From contig JAGFNQ010000288.1 in NCBI GenBank assembly GCA_024364735.1, positions 184,785 through 248,784 of the forward strand: a stretch of 64,000 nt of DNA, read 5' to 3'. Source of the DNA: Boesenbergia rotunda. Taxonomy: Eukaryota; Streptophyta; Magnoliopsida; Zingiberales; Zingiberaceae. The notes under the pieces are model-generated. The model was not told the origin of the DNA and searched no databases. It worked only from the letters and a program-made list of their open reading frames with translations. How positions within the stretch are numbered: position 1 is the first letter of the stretch; each line of letters begins with the position of its first letter. The translations under genes were made by a program, and so were the position numbers. Positions 11,325-23,792 of the stretch are shown piece after piece.

Positions 11325-12867
11325 TGTTGGGACCGGGTGCATGTTGACATGGATACGGGTTCGTAATTTTAAAATTTAATTACGTGCAGCGGAAGGTTTA
11401 GCATAAATAATTTCTCAAATTATTTTAACCACGTATCTAGCATGCAACCTTATGTTGTGGAGACATGATCATACATTTTAAATTTTGCAGAAAGTAAACT
11501 AATTTACTTAATACCTCGCGTAACTCGTAGAAAGGGACGAGATCCAACCGTAGCGTCCCTTGGAAGCTCCGCCTCTATTCGCGTCCACGCCGGGTTTTCT
11601 TCGGGATGACTTCGCAAAGCCACGAGTTTCGTGCCGACAAGAACTACTAGATTCTCCAAAGTCACGACAAGAATACCAAGAGAGAGATGAAAAATTAACC
11701 ACCAAACGAAGAACGGAATCAAGATTCCGGGAGGAAGGAAGGAGTCGCGCCCGCTTCTTCTTCTTCTTCGGCTTCTTCTTGGTGGTGGAAGCTCACTACA
11801 AAGGGGGAGGGCTCTAGGGCCGGCGGCACTAGAAGAGGGAGAGGGAGAGAAGGAGAGGGAGAGAGGCTAGGCAAGAATCCTTGATCTCTTGGATTAATGT
11901 CCAAGCCTTGCCTTGGGGACCTTTATATAGTAGCCTCTTAATCGCCAAGTCTCCTCTTAACGGAATAAATTTTTCATAAGAAATTTATCTTATAAATTTT
12001 TCTATGAATTATTCCGTTATGCCAATTTTTATTATAACTTAATTTATAATAAAAACAACCATGTCTCCCCTTTTATTATGGAAAGAAATTTCTTTAGATA
12101 AATTTCTTAATCATGGTAAATCAATCCATTATTGATTTTATAAAATAAAATAAATCATTCCAAGGTTTATTTTAATTTCCATGATAAATAAATCTCTTTA
12201 TATAAATTTCTTTATATAAATTTCTTTATACAAATTTCTTTATCCATAATTTTATAAGACAAACCACGCGCGGTTTATTTTATAAATTTGAACCAAACAA
12301 TTTGGTTCTTCCCTCTTATTGTGGCCAGCCAAACAAAGAGGGTGGGGACCCTCTTTGGCCGGCCAAACCCAAGCCACGATCTCACGAATTAAACTCATTT
12401 AATTCGTTCAATAAGTCTTCAAAAGACTTAGCCATTTTATGCTTCCGATGCGTCTCTGAAAAATTCAGATTCGACTTATCTCTCTTGATCGGAAAATCCA
12501 ATTTTCAACTCGTTTTAAATACCTCGGACTACTCGTAGTGCGTGTGACTAAATAGGCTTTCGATTTATGTTGGCCGTCTATAATTAACCAATTATAGAAT
12601 GATCATGAGTGGCACCTAGTAGTACATCATAATCCCCAATTAATCGAAAGATCAATAGTTGACCTCAGAAACTATTCTGAAATCTTTCAGCAGCTTTAAT
12701 GAATCGTGCCTCATTCCCTTCACCATCTTATACCCATTTGGTTCAGGACATGGTCTATGTGTGTTAGTCCCCACTAGGTTGACTACGTCACACCTAGCCC
12801 AAGTAACGTTCTCTCGTCCTACGGATTCTAATTACTCTAATGTATTTAAGAGATTCATACTCTGAAC
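11325..12867 (-). mobile_element. 3' LTR of element A, 3' portion
   Basis: Plus-strand TGTTGGGACCGGGTGC at 11325 is the reverse complement of the family A LTR end (..GGTCCCAACA). The segment runs to 12867, where element A' begins after its TSD TGAAC. The 5' portion of the same LTR resumes at 25468. The two pieces add up to about 2.23 kb, close to the 2,269-bp solo LTR of this family at 43584. A TATA box (CTATATAAAG on the minus strand) is at 11921-11930. Confidence 0.9.
12863..12867. repeat. Target-site duplication of A' (left)
   Basis: TGAAC immediately precedes the A' LTR start, and TGAAC immediately follows the A' LTR end at 25463-25467. This five-base duplication shows that A' is a genuine insertion into A's 3' LTR. 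Confidence 0.9.
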
Positions 12868-14450
12868 TGTTAGTAATATGAGAGAAGTGTCCTAAGGCAA
12901 TCGCCTTATGATTGTAATCATTTACTTTAATAATTGAATATTCACTATTTGAGTATACATGTTCATGTATTTGATTGAGATCTTAAACTCATTTACTGAA
13001 TGTCCGCAATACAATTCACAACATGAGAGAATTTGTGATGAATTCACAACTAGTAATTATCTCTACATGTGCAATTGTGAAGTATTGAAATTATCCCTAG
13101 TCGATGAATTGATAAATACGGGCACTATCAATTCTGTTGAGACTAGCATGGGTTATTCTCTAATCAGCTGATTCTCACTGGCTGGTGACATTGGGATGTC
13201 CGGAGATAAACATGAATGCTAGTTAAGGGAACTAGTTCATTGGAGTGACTGGCTGTAAAACTTCATATGGTAATCTACATATAGATATGTCAATGAAGTT
13301 CTTACTGCAACTTAAGTGCGATGTTTCCTTTGACTTGCGGTGTTCAAGTCATCTTGGTCATGGAGACTTATACTTTGACATCTTAAGCAAGCATCTCTAA
13401 GGAGGTGTGGACCCATGATGGTTGGGTATAAGCCGAAGTGCCCGAAGATGTTTGAACAGCCTACAAAGGATTCACCACTCCTTGCGAGGAGATGTATACC
13501 CAAGGCCTATCGTCGAATTGTTACTCGAAGCCTCTGGCCATAGCATCACATGTTCAGAGTATGAATCTCTCAGATATATGAGAGTAACTAGAATCCGTAG
13601 GACGAGAAAAATATTGCTTGGGCTAGGTGTGACGTAGTCAGCCTAGTGGGGACTGACACACATAGACCGTGTCCTGAACCAAGTGGGTATAAGATGGTGA
13701 AGGGAATGGGGCACGATTCATTAGAGCTGCTGAAGGGTTTCAGAATTACTTCTGAGGTCAACCGTTGATCTTTCGATTAATTGGGGGTCATGATGTACTA
13801 CTAGGTGCCACTCATGATCGTTCTATAATTGGTTGATTATAGACGGCCAACATAAATCGAAAGCCTATTTAGTCACACGCACTACGAGTAATCCAAGGGA
13901 TTTAAAACGAGTTGAAAATTGGAGTTTCCGATCAAGAGAGATAAGTCGAATCTGAATTTATCAGAGACGCGTCGGAAGCTTAAAATGGCTAAGTCTTTTG
14001 AAGGCTTATTGGACGAATTAAATGAGTTTAATTCGTAAGGTGACGGCTTGGATTTGGCCGGCAAAACAGGGTCCCCCCCCTCTTTGGTTTGGCCGGCCAC
14101 AATAAATAGGGAAACCAAATTGTTTGGTTTAAATTATAAAATAAATCGAGCGTGATTTGTTTTATAAAATTATGGATAAAGAAATTTATATAAAGAAATT
14201 TATATAAAGAAATTTATAGAAATTTATTCTTTTTTATGGAAATTAAAATGAACCATGGATTGGTTTATTTTATTTTATAAAATCAATTATGAATTGATTT
14301 TTCCATGATAAGAAAAATTTATATAATAAATTTCTTGTAAAAATTTATTCCATAATAAAAGGAGAGACATGGTTGTTTTTATTATAAATTAATTATAATA
14401 AAAACTTGGCATAACGGAATAATTCATAGAAAAATTTATAAGATAAATTT
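12868..14450 (+). mobile_element. 5' LTR of element A' (runs into gap)
   Basis: It starts TGTTAGTAATATGAGAGAAG, the family A LTR start, and matches the LTR at 22307-25462 and the solo LTR at 43584. It holds the 70-codon open frame common to the family (12959-13171). The AT-rich U3 contains repeats of GAAATTTATATAAA. It is cut by the N gap about 1.58 kb in. The intact family LTR is about 2.27 kb, so roughly 0.7 kb of this LTR is missing. Confidence 0.85.
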
Positions 14451-15350
14451 NNNNNNNNNNNNNNNNNNNNNNNNNNNNNNNNNNNNNNNNNNNNNNNNNN
14501 NNNNNNNNNNNNNNNNNNNNNNNNNNNNNNNNNNNNNNNNNNNNNNNNNNNNNNNNNNNNNNNNNNNNNNNNNNNNNNNNNNNNNNNNNNNNNNNNNNNN
14601 NNNNNNNNNNNNNNNNNNNNNNNNNNNNNNNNNNNNNNNNNNNNNNNNNNNNNNNNNNNNNNNNNNNNNNNNNNNNNNNNNNNNNNNNNNNNNNNNNNNN
14701 NNNNNNNNNNNNNNNNNNNNNNNNNNNNNNNNNNNNNNNNNNNNNNNNNNNNNNNNNNNNNNNNNNNNNNNNNNNNNNNNNNNNNNNNNNNNNNNNNNNN
14801 NNNNNNNNNNNNNNNNNNNNNNNNNNNNNNNNNNNNNNNNNNNNNNNNNNNNNNNNNNNNNNNNNNNNNNNNNNNNNNNNNNNNNNNNNNNNNNNNNNNN
14901 NNNNNNNNNNNNNNNNNNNNNNNNNNNNNNNNNNNNNNNNNNNNNNNNNNNNNNNNNNNNNNNNNNNNNNNNNNNNNNNNNNNNNNNNNNNNNNNNNNNN
15001 NNNNNNNNNNNNNNNNNNNNNNNNNNNNNNNNNNNNNNNNNNNNNNNNNNNNNNNNNNNNNNNNNNNNNNNNNNNNNNNNNNNNNNNNNNNNNNNNNNNN
15101 NNNNNNNNNNNNNNNNNNNNNNNNNNNNNNNNNNNNNNNNNNNNNNNNNNNNNNNNNNNNNNNNNNNNNNNNNNNNNNNNNNNNNNNNNNNNNNNNNNNN
15201 NNNNNNNNNNNNNNNNNNNNNNNNNNNNNNNNNNNNNNNNNNNNNNNNNNNNNNNNNNNNNNNNNNNNNNNNNNNNNNNNNNNNNNNNNNNNNNNNNNNN
15301 NNNNNNNNNNNNNNNNNNNNNNNNNNNNNNNNNNNNNNNNNNNNNNNNNN
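14451..15350. other. Assembly gap (900 N)
   Basis: A run of exactly 900 N. The left flank is in the A' 5' LTR. The right flank is in the gag of element B1, at about residue 118 of the intact copy. The true content should include the rest of the LTR, the A' leader and 5' coding part, and the 5' LTR and leader of B1. Confidence 0.95.
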
Positions 15351-18300
15351 AGAGTCTCTAAGGCACTGTTTCAGTGCAAGATGCAAGAAGGGACTCCCGT
15401 AGGTCCCTATGTACTCAAGATGATTGGGTACATAGAGAATCTCAGAGATTGGGATTCCCACTGGGCCAAGAGCTGGCCACAGACTTGATCTTGCAGTCCC
15501 TACCCGAAAGTTATAGTCAATTTGTCATGAACTGGAACATGAATGAAATTGACAAGCCCCTGCCTGAGATGCTCAGCATGTTGAGAACTGCTGAGCTCAA
15601 TCTTAAGAAGGCCAAGCCCATTTTGATGGTGCAGAAGGACAAAGGTAAGGGCAAGCCCAAAGGCAAGGGAAAGTCTCAAGCCAAGGGCAAGGGCAAGGGC
15701 AAAGCACTGAAACCCAAAGGAGGGGTTGCCAAGGATGCTACCTGCTTCCACTGCGGTGAGACCGGACACTGGAAGCGGAACTGCAAGAAATATATGGAAG
15801 ATCTCCAGAAGAAGAGAAGTCAGACTTCTACTTCAGGTATTCATGTTATAGAAGTCAATTTGTCTATTTCTACATCATGGGTATTAGATACCGGATGTGC
15901 TTCTCACATTTGTACTAATGTGCAGGCGCTGAGAAATAGCAGGCATTGACAAAGGGCGAGGTGGACTTACGAGTTGGCAATGGAGCAAGAGTTGCTGCTG
16001 TTGCTACAGGAGTTTAATGCTATCCTCTGCCCTCTGGGCTTGTATTAGAGTTAGATGATTGTTATTATGTGCCTGCTCTGACTAAGAACATAGTTTCTGT
16101 TTCTTGTTTAGACAAGAAAGGATTTTCGTTTATAATAAAGAACAAATGTTGTTCAGTTTTATTTGAATGAAATGTTCTATTGTAGTGCACCTCTGATGAA
16201 CGGACTCTATCTTCTAGACTTAGAAAACCCTATCTATAACATAAATACCAAAAGGCTCAAGTCTAATGACTTGAACCAAACCTATATCTGGCACTGTCGC
16301 TTAGGCCATATAAATGAGAGTCGCCTATCCCAGCTCCATAGAGATGGTTTGCTGGACTCATTTGATTTGAATCATTTGAGACATGCGAGTCTTGCCTTCT
16401 TGGCAAGATGACCAAGACTCCATTCAGTGGACACAGCGAAAGAGCAACCGATTTGTTAGGTCTTATACATAGCGATGTATGTGGCCCTTTCAATGTTGCT
16501 GCCAGAGGTGGTTATAGGTACTTCATTACATTTACTGATGATTTCAGTAGATATGGTTATGTGTACTTGATGACACATAAGTCAGAATCCTTTGAAAAGT
16601 TCAAAGAATTCAAGAATGAAGTACAAAACCAGCTTGGCAAGAGTATTAAAATACTTCGATCAGATCGAGGTGGAGAATACCTCAGCCATGAGTTCCGTGA
16701 CTATCTAGCTGAGTGTGGGATTCTGTCCCAACTCACTCCTCCTGGAACACCACAATGGAATGGTGTGTCCGAAAGGAGGAATCGTACCCTATTAGATATG
16801 GTGCGATCCATGATGAGTCACACAGATCTTCCTATATCCTTTTGGGGATATGCTCTGGACACGGCAGCCTTCACTCTTAACCGTGTTCCATCAAAGGCTG
16901 TAGTAAAGACACCATATCAGATATGGACTGGGAAGAGTCCCCAGATGTCTTTTATGAGGATTTGGGGTTGTGAGGCTTACGTTCGACGTCAAGTCTCAGA
17001 CAAACTGGGACCCAAATCTGATAAGTGCTATTTTGTAGGATATCCCAAGGAAACGAAGGGATATTACTTCTACATTCCCAGTCAGCACAAAGTGTTTGTG
17101 GCGAAGACTGGGGTTTTTCTAGAAAGGGACTTTGTTTCTAGAAAAACTAGTGGGAGTACGTTCGATCTTGAAGAACTTCAAGATATGGACCAAAGCACTG
17201 AGGCCTTGATGGAGGTTGAACAGGAACCACAAAGTGTTGTGGATCATGAGGTTGTTACACAAGGAGTTATGGAACAACATCCTGTTCAAGTAGACCTACC
17301 TCTTCGCAGGTCTGGTAGGGTACGTCATCAGCCTGAGAGATATTCATTTCTCTTGTCTGATGACAATGACGTTGTGCTCATTGAGAATGAGCCTACAACC
17401 TATCAGGAAGCTGTGATGAGCCCAGACTCTGAGAAATGGCTTGAGGCCATGAGATCCGAGATGGATTCCATGTACACCAACCAAGTTTGGACCTTGGTTG
17501 ATCCACCTGAAGGGGTAAAACCCATTGGGTGTAAGTGGGTCTTTAAGAGAAAGACTGACATGGGAGGACTTACGCATACCTATAAGGGTAGACTGGTAGC
17601 AAAGGGTTTCAAACAAATTCATGGTATTGACTATGATGAAACCTTTTCTCCAGTAGCGATGTTCAAATCCATTCGGATCATGCTTGCTATTGCAGCATAC
17701 CACGATTATGAGATCTGGCAGATGGATGTCAAAACCGCGTTCCTGAATGGGAACCTACTCGAGGATGTGTACATGACACAACCTGAGGGTTTTGTAGATC
17801 CAAAGCATACTGGCAGAGTATGCAAGCTGCAAAGGTCCATTTATGGACTAAAGCAAGCTTCTCGGAGCTGGAATCTTCGATTCGATGATGCAATCAAACA
17901 GTTTGGTTTCATCAAGAATGAAGATGAACCCTGTGTCTACAAGAGGGTTGAAGGAAACATAGTAGTTTTCCTCATATTGTATGTGGATGACATACTACTC
18001 ATTGGGAATGATATTCCTATGCTTCAGTCTGTGAAGACTTGGCTGGGAAATTGTTTCTCAATGAAGGACTTAGGTGAAGCAGCCTGTATTTTAGGCATCA
18101 AGATCTATAGAGATAGATCTAAGAGATTGCTTGGCCTAAGTCAGAGTACATACATTGACAAGGTCTTACTTCGGTTTGCCATGCAGAATTCCAAGAAAGG
18201 ATTTCTGCCTATGTCACATGGTATGAGTCTTTCGAAGACTCAAAGTCCCTCTTCTAGAGAGGAGAGAGACCGCATGGATAAGATCCCTTATGCCTCGGCC

Positions 18301-18969
18301 ATAGGATCTATCATGTACGCCATGCTATGTACTCGTCCTGATGTCTCGTATGCTTTAAGTATGACGAGCAGATACCAGTCAGATCCAGGTGAGCGTCACT
18401 GGATAGCGGTCAAGAATATTCTTAAGTACTTGAGAAGGACTAAAGAATATTTCTTGATATATGGGGGCGATGAGGAGCTAACTGTAAAGGGTTACAGTGA
18501 TGCCAGCTTCCAAACCGACCAGGATGATTATCGGTCGCAGTCAGGGTTCGTGTTTTGTCTGAATGGCGGCGCTGTGAGCTGGAAGAGTTCGAAGCAGGAC
18601 ACAGTTGCTGATTCTACAACAGAGGCTGAGTATATTGCTGCATCAGAGGCAGCAAAGGAGGCAGTTTGGATCCGCAAGTTCGTTGCAGAGCTTGGGGTGG
18701 TTCCTAGCATTGCAGATCCCATAGAGCTCTATTGTGACAATAATGGAGCTATTGCGCAGGCTAAGGAACCTCGCTCACACCAGCGGACCAAACATATACT
18801 ACGGCGCTTCCATCTCATTCGAGAGATCATCGATAGAGGAGATGTGAAGATATGCAGAGTACCCACAGAGGCGAATGTCGCAGATCCCCTGACCAAGGCT
18901 TTGGCACAGACAAAGCATGATGGTCACACTAGATCATTGGGTATTAGATACTACAGTGATTGGCACTAG
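15351..18969 (+). pseudogene. Copia element B1 gag-pol (5' truncated by gap)
   Basis: A near-identical copy of the gag-pol at 48421-52385, starting within gag. Recognisable in order: zinc knuckle (CFHCGETGHWKRNC, about 15742-15783), protease (WVLDTGCASHIC, about 15880-15915), GAG-pre-integrase HCRLGH (about 16291), integrase core (HSDVCGP, SDRGGEY, NGVSERRN), RT (YVDD at about 17979) and RNase H (ADSTTEAEYIAASE). It ends in YYSDWH and TAG. From 16408 to 18969 it is one open frame of 853 codons. Before that, five or six small indels relative to B2 break the frame, all within 1 kb of the N gap. These may be sequencing errors rather than true decay. The B family gag-pol acts in capsid formation, reverse transcription and integration. 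Confidence 0.9.
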
Positions 18970-18973
18970 TGCT

Positions 18974-18983
18974 AGTGGGAGAT
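18974..18983 (+). other. Polypurine tract of B1
   Basis: AGTGGGAGAT lies directly before the LTR start TGTTGGTGAG, 5 bp after the stop codon. The same arrangement is found in B2 at 52390-52399. Confidence 0.7.
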
Positions 18984-20720
18984 TGTTGGTGAGAGCCCTA
19001 GAGCCGATCATGTAATGATTGTATGGACTAATTTGTATCATATTCCTATGTATAAATAAAGGCATGTTTTATGGTTATTATACTTACGTGTATTTGTGCC
19101 AATTAGCTAAGTATAATAATGTCCTTGAGTAGAAGTTCTTATCTATATCAATCGATTGGTTGAATCGATAGTGAGATGATATAGAGAACACTACTCTAAA
19201 TAATTCCTAGTCAAGTATTAACATTCAAGGACAATGTTAATACGTAGAGGCTAGCATGTAGGTCAACATGATGACTTGATCTCACAAGTCATAGATATAG
19301 AGATATCAAGTTGACACATGGGTATGCATTGGAGAATGTATACTGAATGACCCACCATGAGAAAGTATCATGGATCGTTATATGAGTGTCATATACTTTC
19401 TCATGTGGCTATTAGTATGACTATTAGTCCTTGGACCTGAAGTCACCATGGATTCCTACATAAGGAGTTACGTACTTTGGCTTCGTCAAACGTCACCCGT
19501 AAATGGGTGGACTATAAAGGCGATTACTGGGTATGTAACAAATTATGGAGAGGGATGTGAGTGATGTAGATGGGATCTATCCCTCCTATATGACGGGAGC
19601 GATATCGTATTCTTGATAGAGTGAGACCACAAAGTGCATGGCCATGCCCAAGTGAGTCAATATGAGATATTGAACTCATTTGATTAGTGTGAGTCTACTT
19701 GGAGTTCAAGATATAGATTGACTCGAGGATGACACGGTCTATGCCTCAATTGAGTCAATCTAGATATCATGGATAGAGGGACATTATCATATATTGTGAG
19801 AGTCACAATTATTAGTCACAAGGTGATGTTGGATCTCAACATTCTTGTAACTTGGGTAGCAATGATGTGTTGCTAGATACCGCTCATTGCTTATGTTTCT
19901 AAGAGGTTAGAAGCATTGCCAACGTTACAAGAACCTATAGGGTCACACGCAAAGAACAAATAGATGGAGAAAAATTGAAGTCAAGTTTGACTTGGCTAAA
20001 TATGGAAAGTCCATAAAAGGCAAGTTTGACTTGACCTAAATCCAAATCAAGTTTGACTTGACTTGGTTCCACTTCAAGTTAGACTTGACATGGGAGAAGA
20101 AATGGAGTCAAGTTTGACTTGACTATTTATGGAAAGTCCATAAAAGGCAAGTTTGACTTGACCAAAACCCACCTCACTTTGTTTGACCAAGTGATGACTT
20201 GGTTTTCCCCCCATTTGAATTTCGAATTCAAATTGAAAGGGGATATGGAAGGCCACCTAATGGCACTTAATAGCCATTATGGCCGGCCACCTAATGGCCA
20301 TTAATGGCCATTAAGTGGCCGGCCACCATGAGGAAACAAAACCGAGGTTTTGTTTCATTTGGTGGAAGTAGAGGCTTTTCTTCTTCTCTCTTGATTTTTG
20401 GTGGGAGTGCTTCTTCGACCTCTCCTCTTGGCCAAAAGCTATAGGGTGCTAGCACACCTAAGCTTTTGATCCATCTTCATTTGTTCGCGTGGATACGTAT
20501 AGAGGAGTGTCTGCTTTGACACTCTAAGAGATCCGGCGGCCTTTTGGACAAGCGGGAAAGCGAAGGGCTACGCGTCAAGGGTAATGATTCTTATCATGTA
20601 GATCTAATGTAGATTAAACTCGTACTCGTAATTTATTTTTATGTTCGCACGGATCCGTGGCCGAACTTCTGGGGTTTCCGCAACGCAAAAAGCGGTTTTT
20701 GCGGCCTAGAATTTCCAACA
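18984..20720 (+). mobile_element. 3' LTR of B1 (1,737 bp)
   Basis: It starts TGTTGGTGAGAGCCC and ends AATTTCCAACA. A candidate TATA box (CTATGTATAAATAAAGG) is at about 19047-19062. The later part (19979-20190) holds about 1.6 tandem units of a roughly 127-bp repeat rich in TTTGACTTGAC. Next come GGCCGGCC and ATGGCCAT palindromes (20265-20330). The flank CCTAT at 20721 would be its TSD, but the partner lies in the gap. B2's LTR is 135 bp longer because it has more repeat units. Confidence 0.9.
19049..19059 (+). promoter_or_regulatory. Candidate TATA box of B1 LTR
   Basis: TGTATAAATAAAG is conserved at the matching place in the B2 LTR (about 52463). It lies only about 65 bp into the LTR, so another promoter further in is possible. 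Confidence 0.4.
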
Positions 20721-22292
20721 CCTATCAGTTATGATGATGTTCTGAAAAGTTCAGAAAGGGACAAATGACTTGAAGCCATGAAGTCGGAAATGGATTCCAT
20801 GTACGAAAATCAAGTATGGGACTTGGTTAACCCACCTGAACGGATTAAGCCCATAGGGTGCAAGTGGGTTTTCAAGAAGAAAACCGACATGGAAGGTAAT
20901 GTTGCTACCTTTAAGGCTAGACTAGTTGCTAAAGGATATCGTCAGAAACAAGGAATTGATTATGACGAAACCTATTCGCCAGTAGCTATGCTTAAATCCA
21001 TTCGGATGCTCCTGGCCATAGCATCTCATTATGATTATGAGAAATGGCAAATGGATGTGAAAATAGCTTTCCTTAATAGAAACCTGCTTGAGGATGTATA
21101 CATGATACAACCTGAAGGTTTCACATCGGTTGATAAAACCAAAATATGCAAGCTTCGACGATCCATATATGGACTAAAGCAAGCATCCAGGAGCTGGAAC
21201 ATCCATTTTGATGAGACAATCAAAGAGTTTGATTTCTCACAAAATCCTGACGAACCTTGTGTGTACAAGAAGGTTAGTGGGAGTGCAGTCGTATTCCTAG
21301 TATTATATGTCGATGACATATTACTTATAGGAAACGATATATCAGTCTTACAGTCGGTTAAAATTTGGTTGTCCAAAACTTTCTCCATGAAAGACCTGGG
21401 AGAAGCAACCTATATCCTTGGGATTAGAATCTATAGAGATAGATCAAAACGGTTGCTTGGTCTTTCGCAGTCTACATATATAGACCAAGTGCTAAAAGGG
21501 TTTAGCATATCGGAATCCAAGAAAGGTTACCTTCCCATCAGGCATGGGATCAACCTTTTAATGTCTATGTGTCCACGCACAGAAGACGAGAGGATTTGCA
21601 TGAATAAGATTCCTTATGCATCCGCGATAGGATCTATCATGTATGCTATGTTATGTACTAGGCCCGATGTATCGTATGCTCTGAGCGTCATGAGCAGATA
21701 CCAGTCTGATCCAGGAATGGATCATTGGGCGGCTATCAAGACAATCCTTAAGTACTTAAGAAGAACTAAGGATGTGTTCCTAATATATGGAGAAGATGAT
21801 ATGGTGATACGTGGGTATACAGATGCCAGTTTCCAGACAGATAAGGATGACTCCAAATCTCAGTCTGGATACGTATTTATTTTGAATGGAGGCGCAATAA
21901 GTTGGAAAAGTTCCAAACAAGACACCGTAGCGGATTCTACCATGGAAGAGGAATATATTGCAGCTTCAGAAGCAGCAAAGGAAGCAGTCTGGATCAAGAA
22001 GTTTGTCTCAGAACTTGGTGTGGTTCCAACCAATGATGAAACAGTGCCGGTTTACTGCGACAACAATGGAGCTATTGCACAAGCAAAGGAACCAAGGTCT
22101 CATCAGCGATCCAAACATGTGCTTCGCCGCTATCATCTGATCAGAGAGATTATAAGTAGGAATGATATACAAATTGAGAAAATTCCCACTGAAAGGAATT
22201 CAGTGGATCCTTTAACTAAGGCCTTGCCTCAAAGCAAGTTTGAGGGTCATGTTAGAGCCTGTGGTATTGGATACCGTAGCGATTGGCATTAG
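20721..22292 (+). pseudogene. A' reverse transcriptase/RNase H (3' part of gag-pol)
   Basis: This resumes the pol of A' after the B1 insertion. An uninterrupted frame of 504 codons starts at 20778, with RT motifs PIGCKWVFKKKTDM, YSPVAMLKSIRML, YGLKQASRSW and LYVDDILLIGND (near residue 177). RNase H follows with DSTMEEEYIAASE and YCDNNGAIAQAKEPRS, ending in GYRSDWH and TAG. Upstream of 20778 the frame carries a TGA at 20766-20768 where related copies have Trp. The methionine start is therefore not a real start but the first Met after a stop. RNase H has MEEEY where related copies have TEAEY. The 5' half lies in the N gap. It is a close relative of element A. Confidence 0.9.
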
Positions 22293-22296
22293 GCCA

Positions 22297-22306
22297 AGTG
22301 GGAGTT
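22297..22306 (+). other. Polypurine tract of A'
   Basis: AAGTGGGAGT lies directly before the LTR start TGTTAGTAATATG and after the pol stop. Confidence 0.65.
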
Positions 22307-22330
22307 TGTTAGTAATATGAGAGAAGTGTC

Positions 22331-23792
22331 CTAAGGCAATCGCCTTATGATTGTAATCATTTACTTTAATAAATGAATATTCACTATTTGAGTATACATG
22401 TTTATGTATTTGATTGAGATCTTAAACTCATTTATTGAATGTCCGCAATACAATTCACAGCATGAGAGAATTTGTGATGAATTCACAACTAGTGATTATC
22501 TCTACATGTGCAATTGTGAAGTATTGAAATTATCCCTAGTCGATGAATTGATAAATATGGACACTATCAATTCTGTTGAGACTAGCATGGGTTATTCTCT
22601 AATCAGCTGATTCTCACTGGCTGGTGACATTGGGATGTCCGGAGATAAACATGAATGCTAGTTAAGGGAACTAGTTCATTGGAGTGACTGGCTGTAAAAC
22701 TTCATATGGTAATCTACATATAGATATGTCAATGAAGTTCTTACTGCAGCTTAAGTGCGATGTTTCCTTTGACTTGCGGTGTTCAAGTCATCTTGGTCAT
22801 GGAGACTTATACTTTGACATCTTAAGCAAGCATCTCTAAGGAGGTGTGGACCCAGGATGGTTGGGTATAAGCCGAAGTGCCCGAAGATGTTTGAACAGTC
22901 TACAAAGGATTCACCACTCCTTGCGAGGAGATGTATACCCAAGGCCTATCGTCGGATTGTTACTCGAAGCCTCTGGCCATAGCATCACATGTTCAGAGTA
23001 TGAATCTCTCAGATACATGAGAGTAACTAGAATCCGTAGGACGAGAAAAATATTGCTTGGGCTAAGGCAATCGCCTTATGATTGTAATCATTTACTTTAA
23101 TAATTGAATATTCACTATTTGAGTATAAATGTTTATGTATTTGATTGAGATCTTAAACTCATTTACTGAATGTCCGCAATACAATTCACAACATGAGAGA
23201 ATTTGTGATGAATTCACAACTAGTAATTATCTCTACATGTGCAATTGTGAAGTATTGAAATTATCCCTAGTCGATGAATTGATAAATACGGGCACTATCA
23301 ATTCTGTTGAGACTAGCATGGGTTATTCTCTAATCAGCTGATTCTCACTGGCTGGTGACATTGGGATGTCCGGAGATAAACATGAATGCTAGTTAAGGGA
23401 ACTAGTTCATTGGAGTGACTGGCTGTAAAACTTCATATGGTAATCTACATATAGATATGTCAATGAAGTTCTTACTGCAGCTTAAGTGCGATGTTTCCTT
23501 TGACTTGCGGTGTTCAAGTCATCTTGGTCATGGAGACTTATACTTTGACATCTTAAGCAAACATATCTAAGGAGGTGTGGACCCAAGATGGTTGGGTATA
23601 AGCCGAAGTGCCCGAAGATGTTTGAACAGCCTACAAAGGATTCACCACTCCTTGCGAGGAGATGTATACCCAAGGCCTATCGTCGGATTGTTACTCGAAG
23701 CCTCTGGCCATAGCATCACATGTTCAGAGTATGAATCTCTCAGATACATGAGAGTAACTAGAATCCGTAGGATGAGAAAAATATTGCTTGGG
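22331..23792 (+). repeat. 731-bp duplicated LTR unit in A'
   Basis: CTAAGGCAATCGCC occurs at 22331 and again at 23062, and the unit closes at GGGCTAGG near 23792. The breakpoint shares the trinucleotide CTA. The second unit matches the A' 5' LTR base for base at sites where the first unit differs (for example ACAACATGAGAG against ACAGCATGAGAG). Confidence 0.9.
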
